Assembly: GCA_963698715.1 (NCBI GenBank)
Contig: CAVORW010000004.1
Span: forward strand, 496,001-560,000
Reading direction: 5' to 3'
Length of the DNA stretch: 64,000 bases
Source of the DNA: CAWHJB01 sp963698715
Lineage (GTDB): Bacteria; Chloroflexota; Anaerolineae; Anaerolineales; UBA4823
Shown here: in pieces, positions 42,846-51,103 of the stretch
How positions within the stretch are numbered: the stretch's first letter is position 1
How the letters are laid out: each line of letters begins with the position of its first letter
Notes under the pieces: model-generated
Told to the model about the DNA's origin: nothing
The model's database searches: none
The model's input: the letters and a program-made list of their open reading frames with translations, nothing else
Position numbers and translations under genes: made by a program

Positions 42846-43190
42846 TCAGGGTGATGCAAAAATTCCATCACATTTAGCTGCCATAACAAAATCGTTGCGG
42901 TGTAAACCACCGATCGCATGAGTCCACCATGAGACCGTGATTTTACCCCACTCCAATGTGATCAATGGATGATGATCTTGCTCTTCTGCCAGTTCACCAA
43001 CCTTATTTGTAAAGGCCAACGGAGCAGCGAAATTTTTAAACTTATAAGCGCGCTTAAGGCGCCGTTCACCATTTACTGTAATAACCTGCCATTCCGGGAT
43101 CTGCAATAAATACTCCTGCAGTTCTTCTTCGGTTACCTGAGGAGCATCACCCCGGCAGGGAACACATCGCATACCTGCCAGCTCGGTCAT
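42846..43190 (-). CDS. 4a-hydroxytetrahydrobiopterin dehydratase (pterin-4a-carbinolamine dehydratase)
   Basis: The 114-residue protein has the full family motif EEQDHHPLITLEWGKITVSW followed by THAIGGLHRNDF, with the catalytic His pair. It dehydrates 4a-hydroxy-tetrahydropterins. No aromatic amino-acid hydroxylase is near, and many bacterial members have roles outside biopterin recycling. It lies downstream of a small membrane-protein gene on the same strand and is followed by a terminator. Confidence 0.9.
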   Translation of the reverse strand: MTELAGMRCVPCRGDAPQVTEEELQEYLLQIPEWQVITVNGERRLKRAYKFKNFAAPLAFTNKVGELAEEQDHHPLITLEWGKITVSWWTHAIGGLHRNDFVMAAKCDGIFASP

Positions 43191-43222
43191 CTTCTACCTC
43201 CAAAACATTTGTAAATCTCTGC

Positions 43223-43462
43223 TTATTTATCCCCTTCTCCCAGTCCGGCGACCGAACGCAACAAGCCAAGTACTAACAACCCCAGTTTCACGCCTTCCCC
43301 AGGAGAAATTGAAGGCGTTTCGCCTTCCCTCTCCGCTTGTTGAACAAAGAGATAAGCTGCCCCCACACCAACTGCTGCTCCGATCACAGCGCCAATAAGC
43401 AGCGCCTTCGGTTTCCAGTTATTGGTCTCGTCGGTTGTCAACCCCAAGTTTTCGGTTGCCAT
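43223..43462 (-). CDS. Small single-helix membrane protein (YtxH-like)
   Basis: The start at 43462 is preceded by GAAAGGAA; a longer frame to 43477 is possible. The 79-residue protein has one Gly/Ala-rich membrane segment (ALLIGAVIGAAVGVGAAYLF) and an acidic tail. It resembles YtxH-type proteins; function unknown. Confidence 0.7.
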   Translation of the reverse strand: MATENLGLTTDETNNWKPKALLIGAVIGAAVGVGAAYLFVQQAEREGETPSISPGEGVKLGLLVLGLLRSVAGLGEGDK

Positions 43463-43612
43463 GGAAATTCCTTTCAAATTTTAGCAAGATGAGTTTTTCT
43501 CGGCTAAGTGGATTATGATTGCAGATCGCCAGATAGCAACAATTGGTTGCTACGATATAACCTGCAGTTGCAGGCATTGACTCGAGGGTTTCAGCCAATT
43601 AACCCATCCGAT

Positions 43613-44047
43613 TCAGCGTCGCAAGCCTTTGGATTTGCGAAAAGCCTTCAATTTTGCATTCAAACTTTGAATACGCAAAACCGGTTCTACTATTGAGTCT
43701 GTGATTTTGCGCGTCCGAAGACCAACCTGATTGAAAAAATCTTGCACTTGACGGGCATAGGCCGGAAGGGTTCGAACAAGCCAGACAACTCCAAAAGCAA
43801 GAGCGCCCATGAATATCAAAAAGAGCAAACACACGAAAAGCTGAGGGATGATCAACCAGATCAGGGAAGTATCCCCCCAGCGGCTAACGAAATCATCCGG
43901 CCCAAAGCTAATCAGCACAGAAGGAACCAAAATAATCACCAGACCGATCAAAAAAGGTATGGTGATCTGAAGCAGAACTTCTCGACGATGGGCCCGATGC
44001 GTGACCGGATTGCGTTCTGGAAGAGAAGATGTCTGATAGTCGCTCAT
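43613..44047 (-). CDS. Two-helix membrane protein of unknown function
   Basis: The 144-residue protein has two long hydrophobic segments (IPFLIGLVIILVPSVLISF; LIWLIIPQLFVCLLFLIFMG) and a basic, amphipathic C-terminal part (VQDFFNQVGLRTRKITDSIV). I do not recognise the family. It lies on the same strand as the small membrane protein and dehydratase genes. Confidence 0.65.
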   Translation of the reverse strand: MSDYQTSSLPERNPVTHRAHRREVLLQITIPFLIGLVIILVPSVLISFGPDDFVSRWGDTSLIWLIIPQLFVCLLFLIFMGALAFGVVWLVRTLPAYARQVQDFFNQVGLRTRKITDSIVEPVLRIQSLNAKLKAFRKSKGLRR

Positions 44048-44197
44048 GCTGAATATATTTTAGCACGATTTTTAGTTGGTCCACCTGTTAACCAATGGGT
44101 TCACATTTGTATGCCAATATTGTCAGCTACTCATTTCCCGTGGCAGACCGTTTAAGTTGACCCCACACCTGAAATTCGCTCCAAGTTTGCGCCGATG

Positions 44198-44226
44198 TTG
44201 ACCTGTGATCATCCCCATGCTACAAT
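44198..44226 (+). promoter_or_regulatory. Promoter of the response-regulator/GGDEF gene
   Basis: TTGACC (44198-44203) and TACAAT (44221-44226) are spaced by 17 bases; a start near 44233 would leave a 30-base leader before the TTG start codon. Confidence 0.55.
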
Positions 44227-44262
44227 CGGCAAACTATTCGCATAATTGAGGGCATATATTAA

Positions 44263-45147
44263 TTGAGTGATAAAGCAATCCGACTTCTTATAGTTGAAGA
44301 CAACTACGATTTCGCCAGCATCCTGCAACTCATGATCCACCCGGGCAATCGAGGATTATTTGAGGTCCAGCATGTCCCCAACCTGGCCCAAGCGACTGAT
44401 CTTATTGCCAGCCACTCTTTTGACATCATCTTGCTTGATCTGACACTCCCGGACAGTGATGGGCTGGATACGATCATTCATATGCACGCTCATGCGCCCC
44501 GAACGCCGATCGTGGTGATGACGGCTTTAAGTGATGAAAATATTATTGACCAGGCAATCCAAGAAGGCGCTCAGGATTACCTGATTAAAGGGGTCCCGGA
44601 TAGTGCCACTCTGGTCCGCTCCATACGTTATGCGATCAAAAGAAATCGGATGATTTCCGAGCTGCAGCACCTCTCTATGGTTGATGACTTGACCGGCCTG
44701 TTGAACCGGCGCGGCTTTCTCAACGCCGGGGAACGCCATATTGGGATCGCCCGTAGAGCCCAACGCAGCCTTTTGCTATTCTTTGCTGACCTGGACGATC
44801 TAAAGCTTATCAACGACCAATACGGGCATCTAGTAGGGGACCAAGCGTTAAAAAATGCGGCCAGATTGATCACTACCACTTTCCGACATTCAGATGTCAT
44901 TGCGCGCTATGGGGGCGATGAATTTGCTATCCTGGCAATTGACGCCGGTGGCAGTGCAATTTGTATGGCTGATAGGCTTAAATATGCCTTGGAAGTATTC
45001 AACAGCCAGAATCGTTATCCCTACTCTTTGTCAATCAGCGTTGGCACTGCCAGGATTGAACCGAATAACAGGCTATCGCTTGAAAATTTGCTGGATGTAG
45101 CGGATCGCGAACTTTATAAACGCAAGCAAAGCAAAAATTCGGTCTAG
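44263..45147 (+). CDS. Response regulator with diguanylate cyclase (GGDEF) output
   Basis: The 294-residue protein begins with a TTG codon and has a receiver domain (IVEDN acidic pair, phosphoacceptor Asp59 in IILLDLTLPD, later MTALSD and DYLIKG) and a GGDEF domain with the active-site motif YGGDEFAIL at about residues 215-223. RHSD, five residues before GGDEF, is an inhibitory I-site (RxxD). It should make c-di-GMP in response to a histidine kinase not present in the window. No EAL domain is present. Confidence 0.9.
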   Translation: MSDKAIRLLIVEDNYDFASILQLMIHPGNRGLFEVQHVPNLAQATDLIASHSFDIILLDLTLPDSDGLDTIIHMHAHAPRTPIVVMTALSDENIIDQAIQEGAQDYLIKGVPDSATLVRSIRYAIKRNRMISELQHLSMVDDLTGLLNRRGFLNAGERHIGIARRAQRSLLLFFADLDDLKLINDQYGHLVGDQALKNAARLITTTFRHSDVIARYGGDEFAILAIDAGGSAICMADRLKYALEVFNSQNRYPYSLSISVGTARIEPNNRLSLENLLDVADRELYKRKQSKNSV

Positions 45148-45245
45148 CTGTAATACCTGGGGGAGATTATTGTCCACTCATCAGCCTGGCCGGCTTTTAT
45201 GCCGGGTTGCTTGACTTTTCACCTTTCTCAATCTACACTATCCAT

Positions 45246-45902
45246 ATGCTTGCCAGGGTCTTCTCATGCGCCGTCATCGGACTGGAAGGGGTCATCGTAG
45301 AAGTTGAGGTGGACACCAGCCAGGGCCTGCCCAAAGTCATCATTGTTGGGCTGCCGGATGCAGCTGTACAGGAAAGCCGTGAACGCGTGCAGTCAGCTGT
45401 TAAAAACGCCGGCCTGCAATTTCCCCGTTATACAGTCACAGTCAATTTAGCGCCAGCGGCCGTCCGCAAAGAGGGTCCGGCCTATGATTTGCCGATTGCT
45501 GTTGGGGCCCTGATTGCGAACGGGCTCTTAAGCCCGGGCAGTGTGGATGAATCCCTGGTAATTGGCGAGCTTTCCCTGGATGGCAGCGTGCGTCACGTGC
45601 GCGGCGTGCTGCCAATGGCTGCACTGGCGCGCCAGCAAAGCTTCAAACGGATTTACTGTCCGGCCTGCGATGCGCCTGAGGCCGCCCTGATTCCCGACCT
45701 GGAAGTTATCCCCGTTGAATCCCTGAGCATTCTATACGAGCACCTGACCGATCGCAATCCCATCGCACCTCAGGACCCGGTCTCGGAAGAAGAACTTCCA
45801 GTCAGCGTCCAGACCGATTTCAGCGAGATCAAAGGCCAGGAACATGTCAAACGCGCACTGGAGGTTTCGGCAGCTGGTTCTCACAACGTGTTGATGTTGT
45901 AG
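45246..45902 (+). pseudogene. comM: comM (Mg-chelatase-like ATPase), 5' part, interrupted by island
   Basis: From the ATG at 45246 (MLARVFSCAVIGLEGVIVEV) the frame reads 218 residues of ComM: the N-terminal subdomain ChlI-like fold (GLPDAAVQESRERVQSAVKN, GPAYDLPIAVGAL, GELSLDGSVRHVRGVLPMA) up to GQEHVKRALEVSAAGSHNVLM. It then hits a stop (TAG) in foreign sequence. The Walker A motif and the rest lie at 59927 onward. In naturally transformable bacteria ComM is a branch-migration helicase. The protein would be inactive without the AAA+ core. Confidence 0.93.
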
Positions 45903-46161
45903 ACAACTGCCGGGTGCTAGTCTCATCTTCTTGCCCGAACCATCCACTGACCCTAACTCCCCCATCGATCCCTATCCAGACCCGAACATGCAAAAGCTCC
46001 AAGATCTGGCGCTTTTCCTCAGGGCTTGGGTCATAATTCCCGGCTAGGCGCTCTCGTACCTCTGCCGCAAAGGTCTCCATGGTCTCCAGATCAGGGGGAA
46101 TTGGGATGTTGGATAGCTCTAAGTTGAAGCCTATTCCTAATTGTTGGATTATAAAGAAACA
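45847..46161 (-). pseudogene. Serine recombinase C-terminal remnant at the left island end
   Basis: An open minus-strand frame reads LELSNIPIPPDLETMETF, then AEVRERLAGNYDPSPEEKRQ and ILELLHVRVWIGIDGG, which is the coiled-coil/C-terminal end of large serine recombinases. The rest of the gene (catalytic and zinc-ribbon domains) is absent; the frame is open only from about 46161. The frame runs on into comM antisense sequence because the natural stop seems to lie at or beyond the junction. A recombinase gene next to an attachment site is the expected arrangement, and this one is decayed. Confidence 0.6.
45882..45896 (+). repeat. Left copy of the island-flanking direct repeat (attL-like)
   Basis: CACAACGTGTTGATG at 45882-45896 matches CACAACGTGCTGATG at 59913-59927 with one mismatch. 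In comM this encodes HNVLM, and joining the flanks at the repeat restores a continuous comM reading frame. Confidence 0.8.
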
Positions 46162-46491
46162 TATCTGTCATGTATCATATAGTGACTATATATTGATTGT
46201 CAACATTACTTACATACCATCTATCTATCTTCATGAGCATTGAATTTTCAAGCTTCCAATCACTTCGATCTAAACCCAACATTCAAAATCGAAAGATAAT
46301 TCCCAAATTGATATCAAGGAGCTCCTGTAAATTTGGAGGCGCGATATCAGCCAAACTAATGGTTTGTTAAGTAGACATTTAGTCACTTTATTCAACATGA
46401 ACTTTCGAGTAAAATTATTTTTAGAAAATCACTGTTGCCTTTTGAAAGGGGATGAAAAACACTTTGGTAACGCACGGATTGGGGATTATCC
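46162..46491. other. AT-rich stretch without genes at the left of the island
   Basis: About 330 bases, clearly AT-richer than the chromosome before 45900. No gene, terminator or promoter can be supported. It probably held the rest of the recombinase gene before deletion. Confidence 0.5.
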
Positions 46492-47346
46492 ATGACGAGA
46501 AGGAAACAAAAAACTCAGGCAAAGAAACAGCCGGAGAAATTTGACAAGAAATCCGAAAATGACCGAGAGCGCCAGAGGAAGGGCAATAAAAGAGTAGAAA
46601 TATGGATCAGCATTATTTCGTTGATTGTTGCCGGCGCTGCATTATTTATTTCGTGGAGAACATTAAGCAACAGCTATGCAGACTTAAGCATTTCTGCTAC
46701 CTATATCCAGGGAGCCTCCTTTTTGCCTAACGCGACGCCACGTGTTATTTTCGATAATCAAGAGGGGTTGACAGCCGAACGGGTTGATGCAGATTACGTG
46801 TACTGCAGTCACAAAATTAGACTAACAAACAACGGGGGATCGCCAGCGAGTATCAACAATTACACTGCGAACGCTGTCTATAATTTGGAAAACGTGTTAC
46901 TAGATGGACATGGTGAAGCTGTCGCAGTCACACAGGACCAGCATAAACAGCCTTTCAAAGAGCTTCCACTAAAAGCCATACAATCCGTTTTGATATCAGA
47001 GGATATGCTGAAATCTGATCCCCTGGATGCAAGCTGGATGGACAGGAACGATACTGGGATTGATTTTCCGTTAGAGATCGAGCCCCATACCACGATAGAT
47101 TTTATCGTCCATACTATCGCCACTCATGATCGCGAAGACGAACGGGTCATGGTGATGACATTTCCTATCGACCCCCTCCGGTATGGGGTGAATAGAAACA
47201 CACAAGAGGGTTTTCGCGATTTTGAGATAACTTATGATTTTGAAACTGTCTCTAACCGGCACCTGGCAACGCCAGAGTTATACTGCTGGTCGATCTCGAT
47301 GTTGCCTCCGGGTTATTACCAGATGGAAATAAATCCCGATAAATAG
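46492..47346 (+). CDS. Single-pass membrane protein of unknown function
   Basis: The 284-residue protein has a very basic N-terminus (many Lys/Arg, residues 1-36), one membrane segment (IWISIISLIVAGAALFISW) and a beta-rich external domain with no recognised family. The long basic stretch and single helix suggest a type II (N-in) topology. It is the first gene inside the island. No match to known defence membrane proteins is seen. Confidence 0.65.
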   Translation: MTRRKQKTQAKKQPEKFDKKSENDRERQRKGNKRVEIWISIISLIVAGAALFISWRTLSNSYADLSISATYIQGASFLPNATPRVIFDNQEGLTAERVDADYVYCSHKIRLTNNGGSPASINNYTANAVYNLENVLLDGHGEAVAVTQDQHKQPFKELPLKAIQSVLISEDMLKSDPLDASWMDRNDTGIDFPLEIEPHTTIDFIVHTIATHDREDERVMVMTFPIDPLRYGVNRNTQEGFRDFEITYDFETVSNRHLATPELYCWSISMLPPGYYQMEINPDK

Positions 47347-47431
47347 TGATATAAAAATCCATCTAACAATCAATCGAAGAACAAGCCCTAAACCTAAATT
47401 TAAAAATAATAAAAAACGCTAGGCTGAACTA

Positions 47432-48500
47432 CTGATCCTTGCACATGTTTCTAAAGTTCGTAACCCGCATTGCGGACGAAAGCCTGGATCAATTGCGGTC
47501 TACGTTGCATGCGGCGCTTCGAGTTCTTGATCAACACTTCCAGGTCAGGCAAATGATCACAGGCGATATTGGCCAAGTCAGCAAGTTTGAGATAGCTCCA
47601 AACCCATTCGGTCGGGTTGAGGTCCGGGGCATAGCCTGGCAATTGCTCCAGGTGGATGCGCTTGGCAGCTCCAGCTGCCAGGTAAGCCTTGACGATCCTG
47701 GAACGATGGGTCGGAATACCGTCCCAGATGACCAGGAGCAAACCTGGAATCATGCGCAACAACTGGCCAAGAAAGAGGACGACTTCTCGGCTCGTAATCG
47801 AATGAGCATAAACCGTCAAAAACAACTTGCCTTGGGGCGTGACCGCCCCGATCAGCGAAAGATGCTTGTAGGACAGAAATTCCTTCAAGATCGGTGTCTG
47901 ACCGCAGGGCGCATACGTGCGTACGACCATCGGCAGCAGATACACTCCCAATTCATCTATAAAGACGATCGTTCGTCCTTCTTCGACCGCCTTTTTTTCA
48001 ACTCGGGCCAGCGCACATCCTTCCAATGCTGGATTTCGGCTTCTTTGCGCTGTTTGGCCCGCCGGATCGGTTTCTGGGGCGTCCAACCCAGGTCTTTGAG
48101 AATGCGGCTGACATGGGCAGGGTGGTACCGCACGCCAAACTCGCGCTCGATCAATTTGCCCACCCGTGCACAGGTCCATAGCTCACCGCGAAATCCAAAG
48201 CTCTCTGCACCCCTTTCCAGCATACCCGGGAGCTTCTGGCGATCGGCCGCACTCAAACGCACCGGAGCGCCTGATTTGGGCTGCTCTGTGAGCCCTGCTT
48301 CGCCACCTGCCCTGCCGCGTTTGATCCATTGGCTGACGGCACCTTGGGTCACCCCGAGAGCTTCGGCGATGTCTTTTTGCTTCCAGCCTGTCTGGTATAA
48401 AGCCCAGGCTCGCTTGCGGCGTTCTTCTTTCCAACTTGTCGTTTTATCTTTTGCCATGTGGCCAATCAAACCACACTTTAGTTACTTATGCAAGGATCAG
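47432..48500 (-). mobile_element. IS630-family insertion sequence (complete)
   Basis: The element is bounded by inverted repeats. The left end 47432 reads CTGATCCTTGCA, the right end at 48500 is its exact complement, and similarity continues to CTAAAGT about 20 bases in. TA at 47430-47431 and 48501-48502 forms the duplicated target expected of IS630 transposition. The length is 1069 bases. It carries one transposase in two frames. It inserted 24 bases before the EVE-HNH start codon. Confidence 0.9.
47451..48457 (-). CDS. IS630-family transposase (two frames joined by -1 frameshift)
   Basis: Frame A (48457-47957) has helix-turn-helix motifs (KQKDIAEALGVTQGAVSQWI; HPAHVSRILKDLGWTPQKP). Frame B (ending 47451) has the DDE core: VFIDELGVYLLP, LLVIWDGIPTHRS and the Glu of LNPTEWVWSYLK. 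The frames meet at a run of seven A residues (T7 at 47992-47998 on the plus strand) reading TTG AAA AAA AGG. A -1 slip there joins ELKK to KAVEEGRTIVFIDE. Programmed frameshifting of this kind is known in IS630 relatives, so the gene is probably functional. Confidence 0.88.
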
Positions 48501-48525
48501 TAAATAAGGGAGAAAAGAGGGCTAG

Positions 48526-49359
48526 ATGACGACCTGGATATTTCAAGGCAACATGGATGCTTTCGATGTTACCCAATATGTGCAATCAAATCACTATATC
48601 TATTGGGCAGTGAAGCATCGATCACACCAGAATGAACTCAGCCTTGGAGATTTTGCCTACATTTGGCGGGCACGGGGCAGATCATCACAGACACCTGGTA
48701 TCGTTGCCTTTGGCGTGGTTGTCGAGCCGGTAAAATCAAAACAAGATGTGGATTACCCGGAATATTTATCCGAGTTCTTATGGACCGATCCAGCTGCAGA
48801 AGTGTCCCACAAGAAAGTTGGCGTCAGGTTATTAGAAAAACGAATGTCTCCAGAAGAAGGAATGTTGTCCCTTTACAACATCAGATTGGACCCGGTTCTG
48901 AGCAGGATGCGAATAGTAACAGCCAGAGTTGGGACGAACTTTCGATTATCCGATCAAGAAGCGGACCGTATCTCTTCCCTTTGGAACCCTGAAGATGTCT
49001 CGATGGAAGAAACGATTTCCGCACCCAAAATCTCAGCCCCTGAAGCGCGAATTATCTATCGGCTTCACCGCAGCCGTGAGCGTAATACAGGAATTGTTAC
49101 AAGAGCAAAGCAGAACTATTTGAGCCTGCATGGCCACCTTGCTTGTGAATTGTGTGGTTTCGATTACTCCGAAAAATATGGGTCCTTAGGAGAGGGATTT
49201 ATTGAAGTCCACCACAAGAAACCAATCAGTGCGATGAAAGAGGGAGAAGAAACCCATATTGACGACTTAATGCTGGTCTGCTCCAGCTGTCACCGCATGA
49301 TCCACCGCGGGGATTATCTAAAAAACCTTCAATATCTCACCGCTCTTTTTGGATCATAG
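48526..49359 (+). CDS. EVE-HNH nuclease (candidate modification-dependent type IV restriction enzyme)
   Basis: The 277-residue protein has an N-terminal EVE/PUA-like domain (WIFQGNMDAFDVTQYV, LGDFAYIWRARG, PGIVAFGVVVEPV), a linker, and a C-terminal HNH domain with zinc cysteines (CELCGFDY ... CSSCH) and catalytic His (EVHHKKPISAM, then CHRMIHRGD). EVE domains recognise modified bases such as 5-hydroxymethylcytosine, and EVE-HNH proteins are known type IV-like endonucleases of McrA-related type. It heads a run of three nuclease genes. The IS630 element directly upstream may have altered its promoter. Confidence 0.82.
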   Translation: MTTWIFQGNMDAFDVTQYVQSNHYIYWAVKHRSHQNELSLGDFAYIWRARGRSSQTPGIVAFGVVVEPVKSKQDVDYPEYLSEFLWTDPAAEVSHKKVGVRLLEKRMSPEEGMLSLYNIRLDPVLSRMRIVTARVGTNFRLSDQEADRISSLWNPEDVSMEETISAPKISAPEARIIYRLHRSRERNTGIVTRAKQNYLSLHGHLACELCGFDYSEKYGSLGEGFIEVHHKKPISAMKEGEETHIDDLMLVCSSCHRMIHRGDYLKNLQYLTALFGS

Positions 49360-49379
49360 CCCTTCTTGGACGGCGCAAA

Positions 49380-50105
49380 ATGAACTATGCTGAATTCCCC
49401 TATTCGGTGATTGAAAAAATTGGATATTACGTCTATCTACTGATCGATCCCGAAAATAATAATGTGTTTTACGTTGGCAAGGGCTATGGAAACCGTATTT
49501 TTCATCACATCAATGATGCTCTTTCCATTCCCCGAGAGACTGATAAATTAAACAAGATCCGCGAGATACATTCCAAAGGGCTCCAAGTAATGCACGAGGT
49601 GCTCAGGCACGGCCTGACCGAGAAGGAAGCCTTCGAGGTGGAGGCTGCTTTGATAGATTTTGTCGGTTTGCCAGAACTGACGAACGTCCTACAAGGGGCC
49701 CATACAAATTACCGTGGCAGGATGGGCGTTGCTGATATTATTGCCATCTACCGTGCCGAAGAGGTTGTGATAAAGGAGCCTGTGCTCTTGATCACGATAA
49801 ATAAGTTATTTGAGCATAACCTTACTTCAGAGCGATTATATGAAATTACGCGGGGAAATTGGGTACTCGGCGAAAAGCGGAATAAAGCCCAATATGCTTT
49901 TGCTGTCTATAATGGGATCGTGCGGGAGGTTTATCAAATTCTGAGATGGTTCCCGGACATTGCCAGGAGCAAGAACCAGAAGACCCGCAACCGGTGGAGA
50001 TATGAAGGCAAAATTTCCCAAGAACTCCAACATTATGTGGGCGTCAGTGTTACGAGTTATATTAAACTTGGAGCCCAAAATCCGGTTAAGTATGTGAACT
50101 GCTGA
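49380..50105 (+). CDS. GIY-YIG nuclease-domain protein (LEM-3-like)
   Basis: The 241-residue protein has an N-terminal GIY-YIG domain: GYYVYLLIDPENNNVFYVGK with the YVY and YVG strands, Arg39 in YGNRIFHHI, and Glu86/Glu88 in AFEVEAALIDF as the likely metal ligand. The C-terminal part (LYEITRGNWVLGEKRNKAQY, then VREVYQILRWFP) is a second module found in LEM-3-like GIY-YIG proteins. It begins 20 bases after the EVE-HNH gene and ends 10 bases before the next nuclease gene. DNA cleavage is inferred. Confidence 0.78.
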   Translation: MNYAEFPYSVIEKIGYYVYLLIDPENNNVFYVGKGYGNRIFHHINDALSIPRETDKLNKIREIHSKGLQVMHEVLRHGLTEKEAFEVEAALIDFVGLPELTNVLQGAHTNYRGRMGVADIIAIYRAEEVVIKEPVLLITINKLFEHNLTSERLYEITRGNWVLGEKRNKAQYAFAVYNGIVREVYQILRWFPDIARSKNQKTRNRWRYEGKISQELQHYVGVSVTSYIKLGAQNPVKYVNC

Positions 50106-50115
50106 TCGAGGAATT

Positions 50116-51075
50116 ATGTACGGCATTGTTGACTTGAAACCCCATATAGATATCGCCCCGAATGGCGTGGAGTGCCCCGTTTTAGGCTGCAACGCAAGGG
50201 TTGAAAAGCAAAAACGGTCCTTCAAGCGAGTAGAGAAATTTCGCTGTCCTAAGCATAAAATATATATATCGCCATCGACATTTGAATATGATAATGAGAC
50301 GGACAACTTGCTCTGGAAAAATGAGACTGATCTGGCTCTGCTGAACGCTACCAAAACGGTCAAGCGAGAAAGCCGAATGGCGCGGGACAACAGCGAAGAT
50401 GCTGTTACCTGGAATGTGTTTCGATACCTGGAAACCTCCGACCAGGTGGCAAAATGGTTATCTTTTATAACGCAGAAGGAGCAGCACCAGGCTGAATTAA
50501 TCTATTGGTCATATTCACAAAAAGCTCAAGGAGCTTGGCCCCAGCTCAACAGAGCACGGAAGGAATTTGGAGAAAATTTACAGCGAAGCTCGGAGCCCGA
50601 CTCGATCGCTGTGACGGAAACCGGGCTGTTCTTTATCGAGGCCAAGGTAACTGCAGCGAATAAAACCACTCCAAGCAGCAACGCACCGCGCGACACTTAT
50701 CTTTCAGGCGGTGGCGGTTGGTCCGGTCAGGCATTTAAAAGCGACTATGAAACGATCACCGTGAAATCCAAGTTTTACGAGCTGTTTCGTTTCTGGCTGC
50801 TTGGGAGCTGGCTGGCATCGCAGATGGGGCGAGATTTTTACTTGATAAACGTCGTTTTGTCAGACCGAGAAAAGGATATCGAACAGCGGTTCACTCCCCA
50901 TCTTCAAGATGGGATCAACCGGAAGTTTATAAGAGTGGCCTGGGAAGATATTTGCAGTTACATCAATGACAGTTCACCCGAAAACGAAGACAAGCGCGTC
51001 ATTCTGGATTATTTCCGACATAAAACCCTTGGCTACAGTTATGGTAAATTGAAGAGGGCATTCGCGATCGAGTGA
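50116..51075 (+). CDS. PD-(D/E)XK-like nuclease with N-terminal zinc finger
   Basis: The 319-residue protein starts with a putative zinc finger (Cys20, Cys25, Cys44, His47). SEDAVTWNVFRYLE follows at about residues 93-106, and then the core EPDSIAVTETGLFFIEAKV with Asp162, Glu175 and Lys177 as the PD-ExK triad. Glu94 in SEDAVTWN may be the additional acidic residue. The rest (DYETITVKSKFYELFRFWLL onward) is helical and unassigned. I do not know a named family with this exact make-up. It is the third consecutive nuclease gene, with the same strand and tight spacing, so the three probably act together. Confidence 0.7.
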   Translation: MYGIVDLKPHIDIAPNGVECPVLGCNARVEKQKRSFKRVEKFRCPKHKIYISPSTFEYDNETDNLLWKNETDLALLNATKTVKRESRMARDNSEDAVTWNVFRYLETSDQVAKWLSFITQKEQHQAELIYWSYSQKAQGAWPQLNRARKEFGENLQRSSEPDSIAVTETGLFFIEAKVTAANKTTPSSNAPRDTYLSGGGGWSGQAFKSDYETITVKSKFYELFRFWLLGSWLASQMGRDFYLINVVLSDREKDIEQRFTPHLQDGINRKFIRVAWEDICSYINDSSPENEDKRVILDYFRHKTLGYSYGKLKRAFAIE

Positions 51076-51103
51076 AATCATCGTTTTAGGAAGGAGCGCA
51101 GTG

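Noticed and set aside
45160..45230. GCCGGC...GCCGG hairpin after the GGDEF gene as a terminator
   Set aside because: The stem is only five pairs and the following sequence is not a proper T tract.
47957..48469. Transposase frames of the first IS630 as two separate genes or a dead gene
   Set aside because: The A7 slippery run and intact DDE residues fit programmed -1 frameshifting better than decay.
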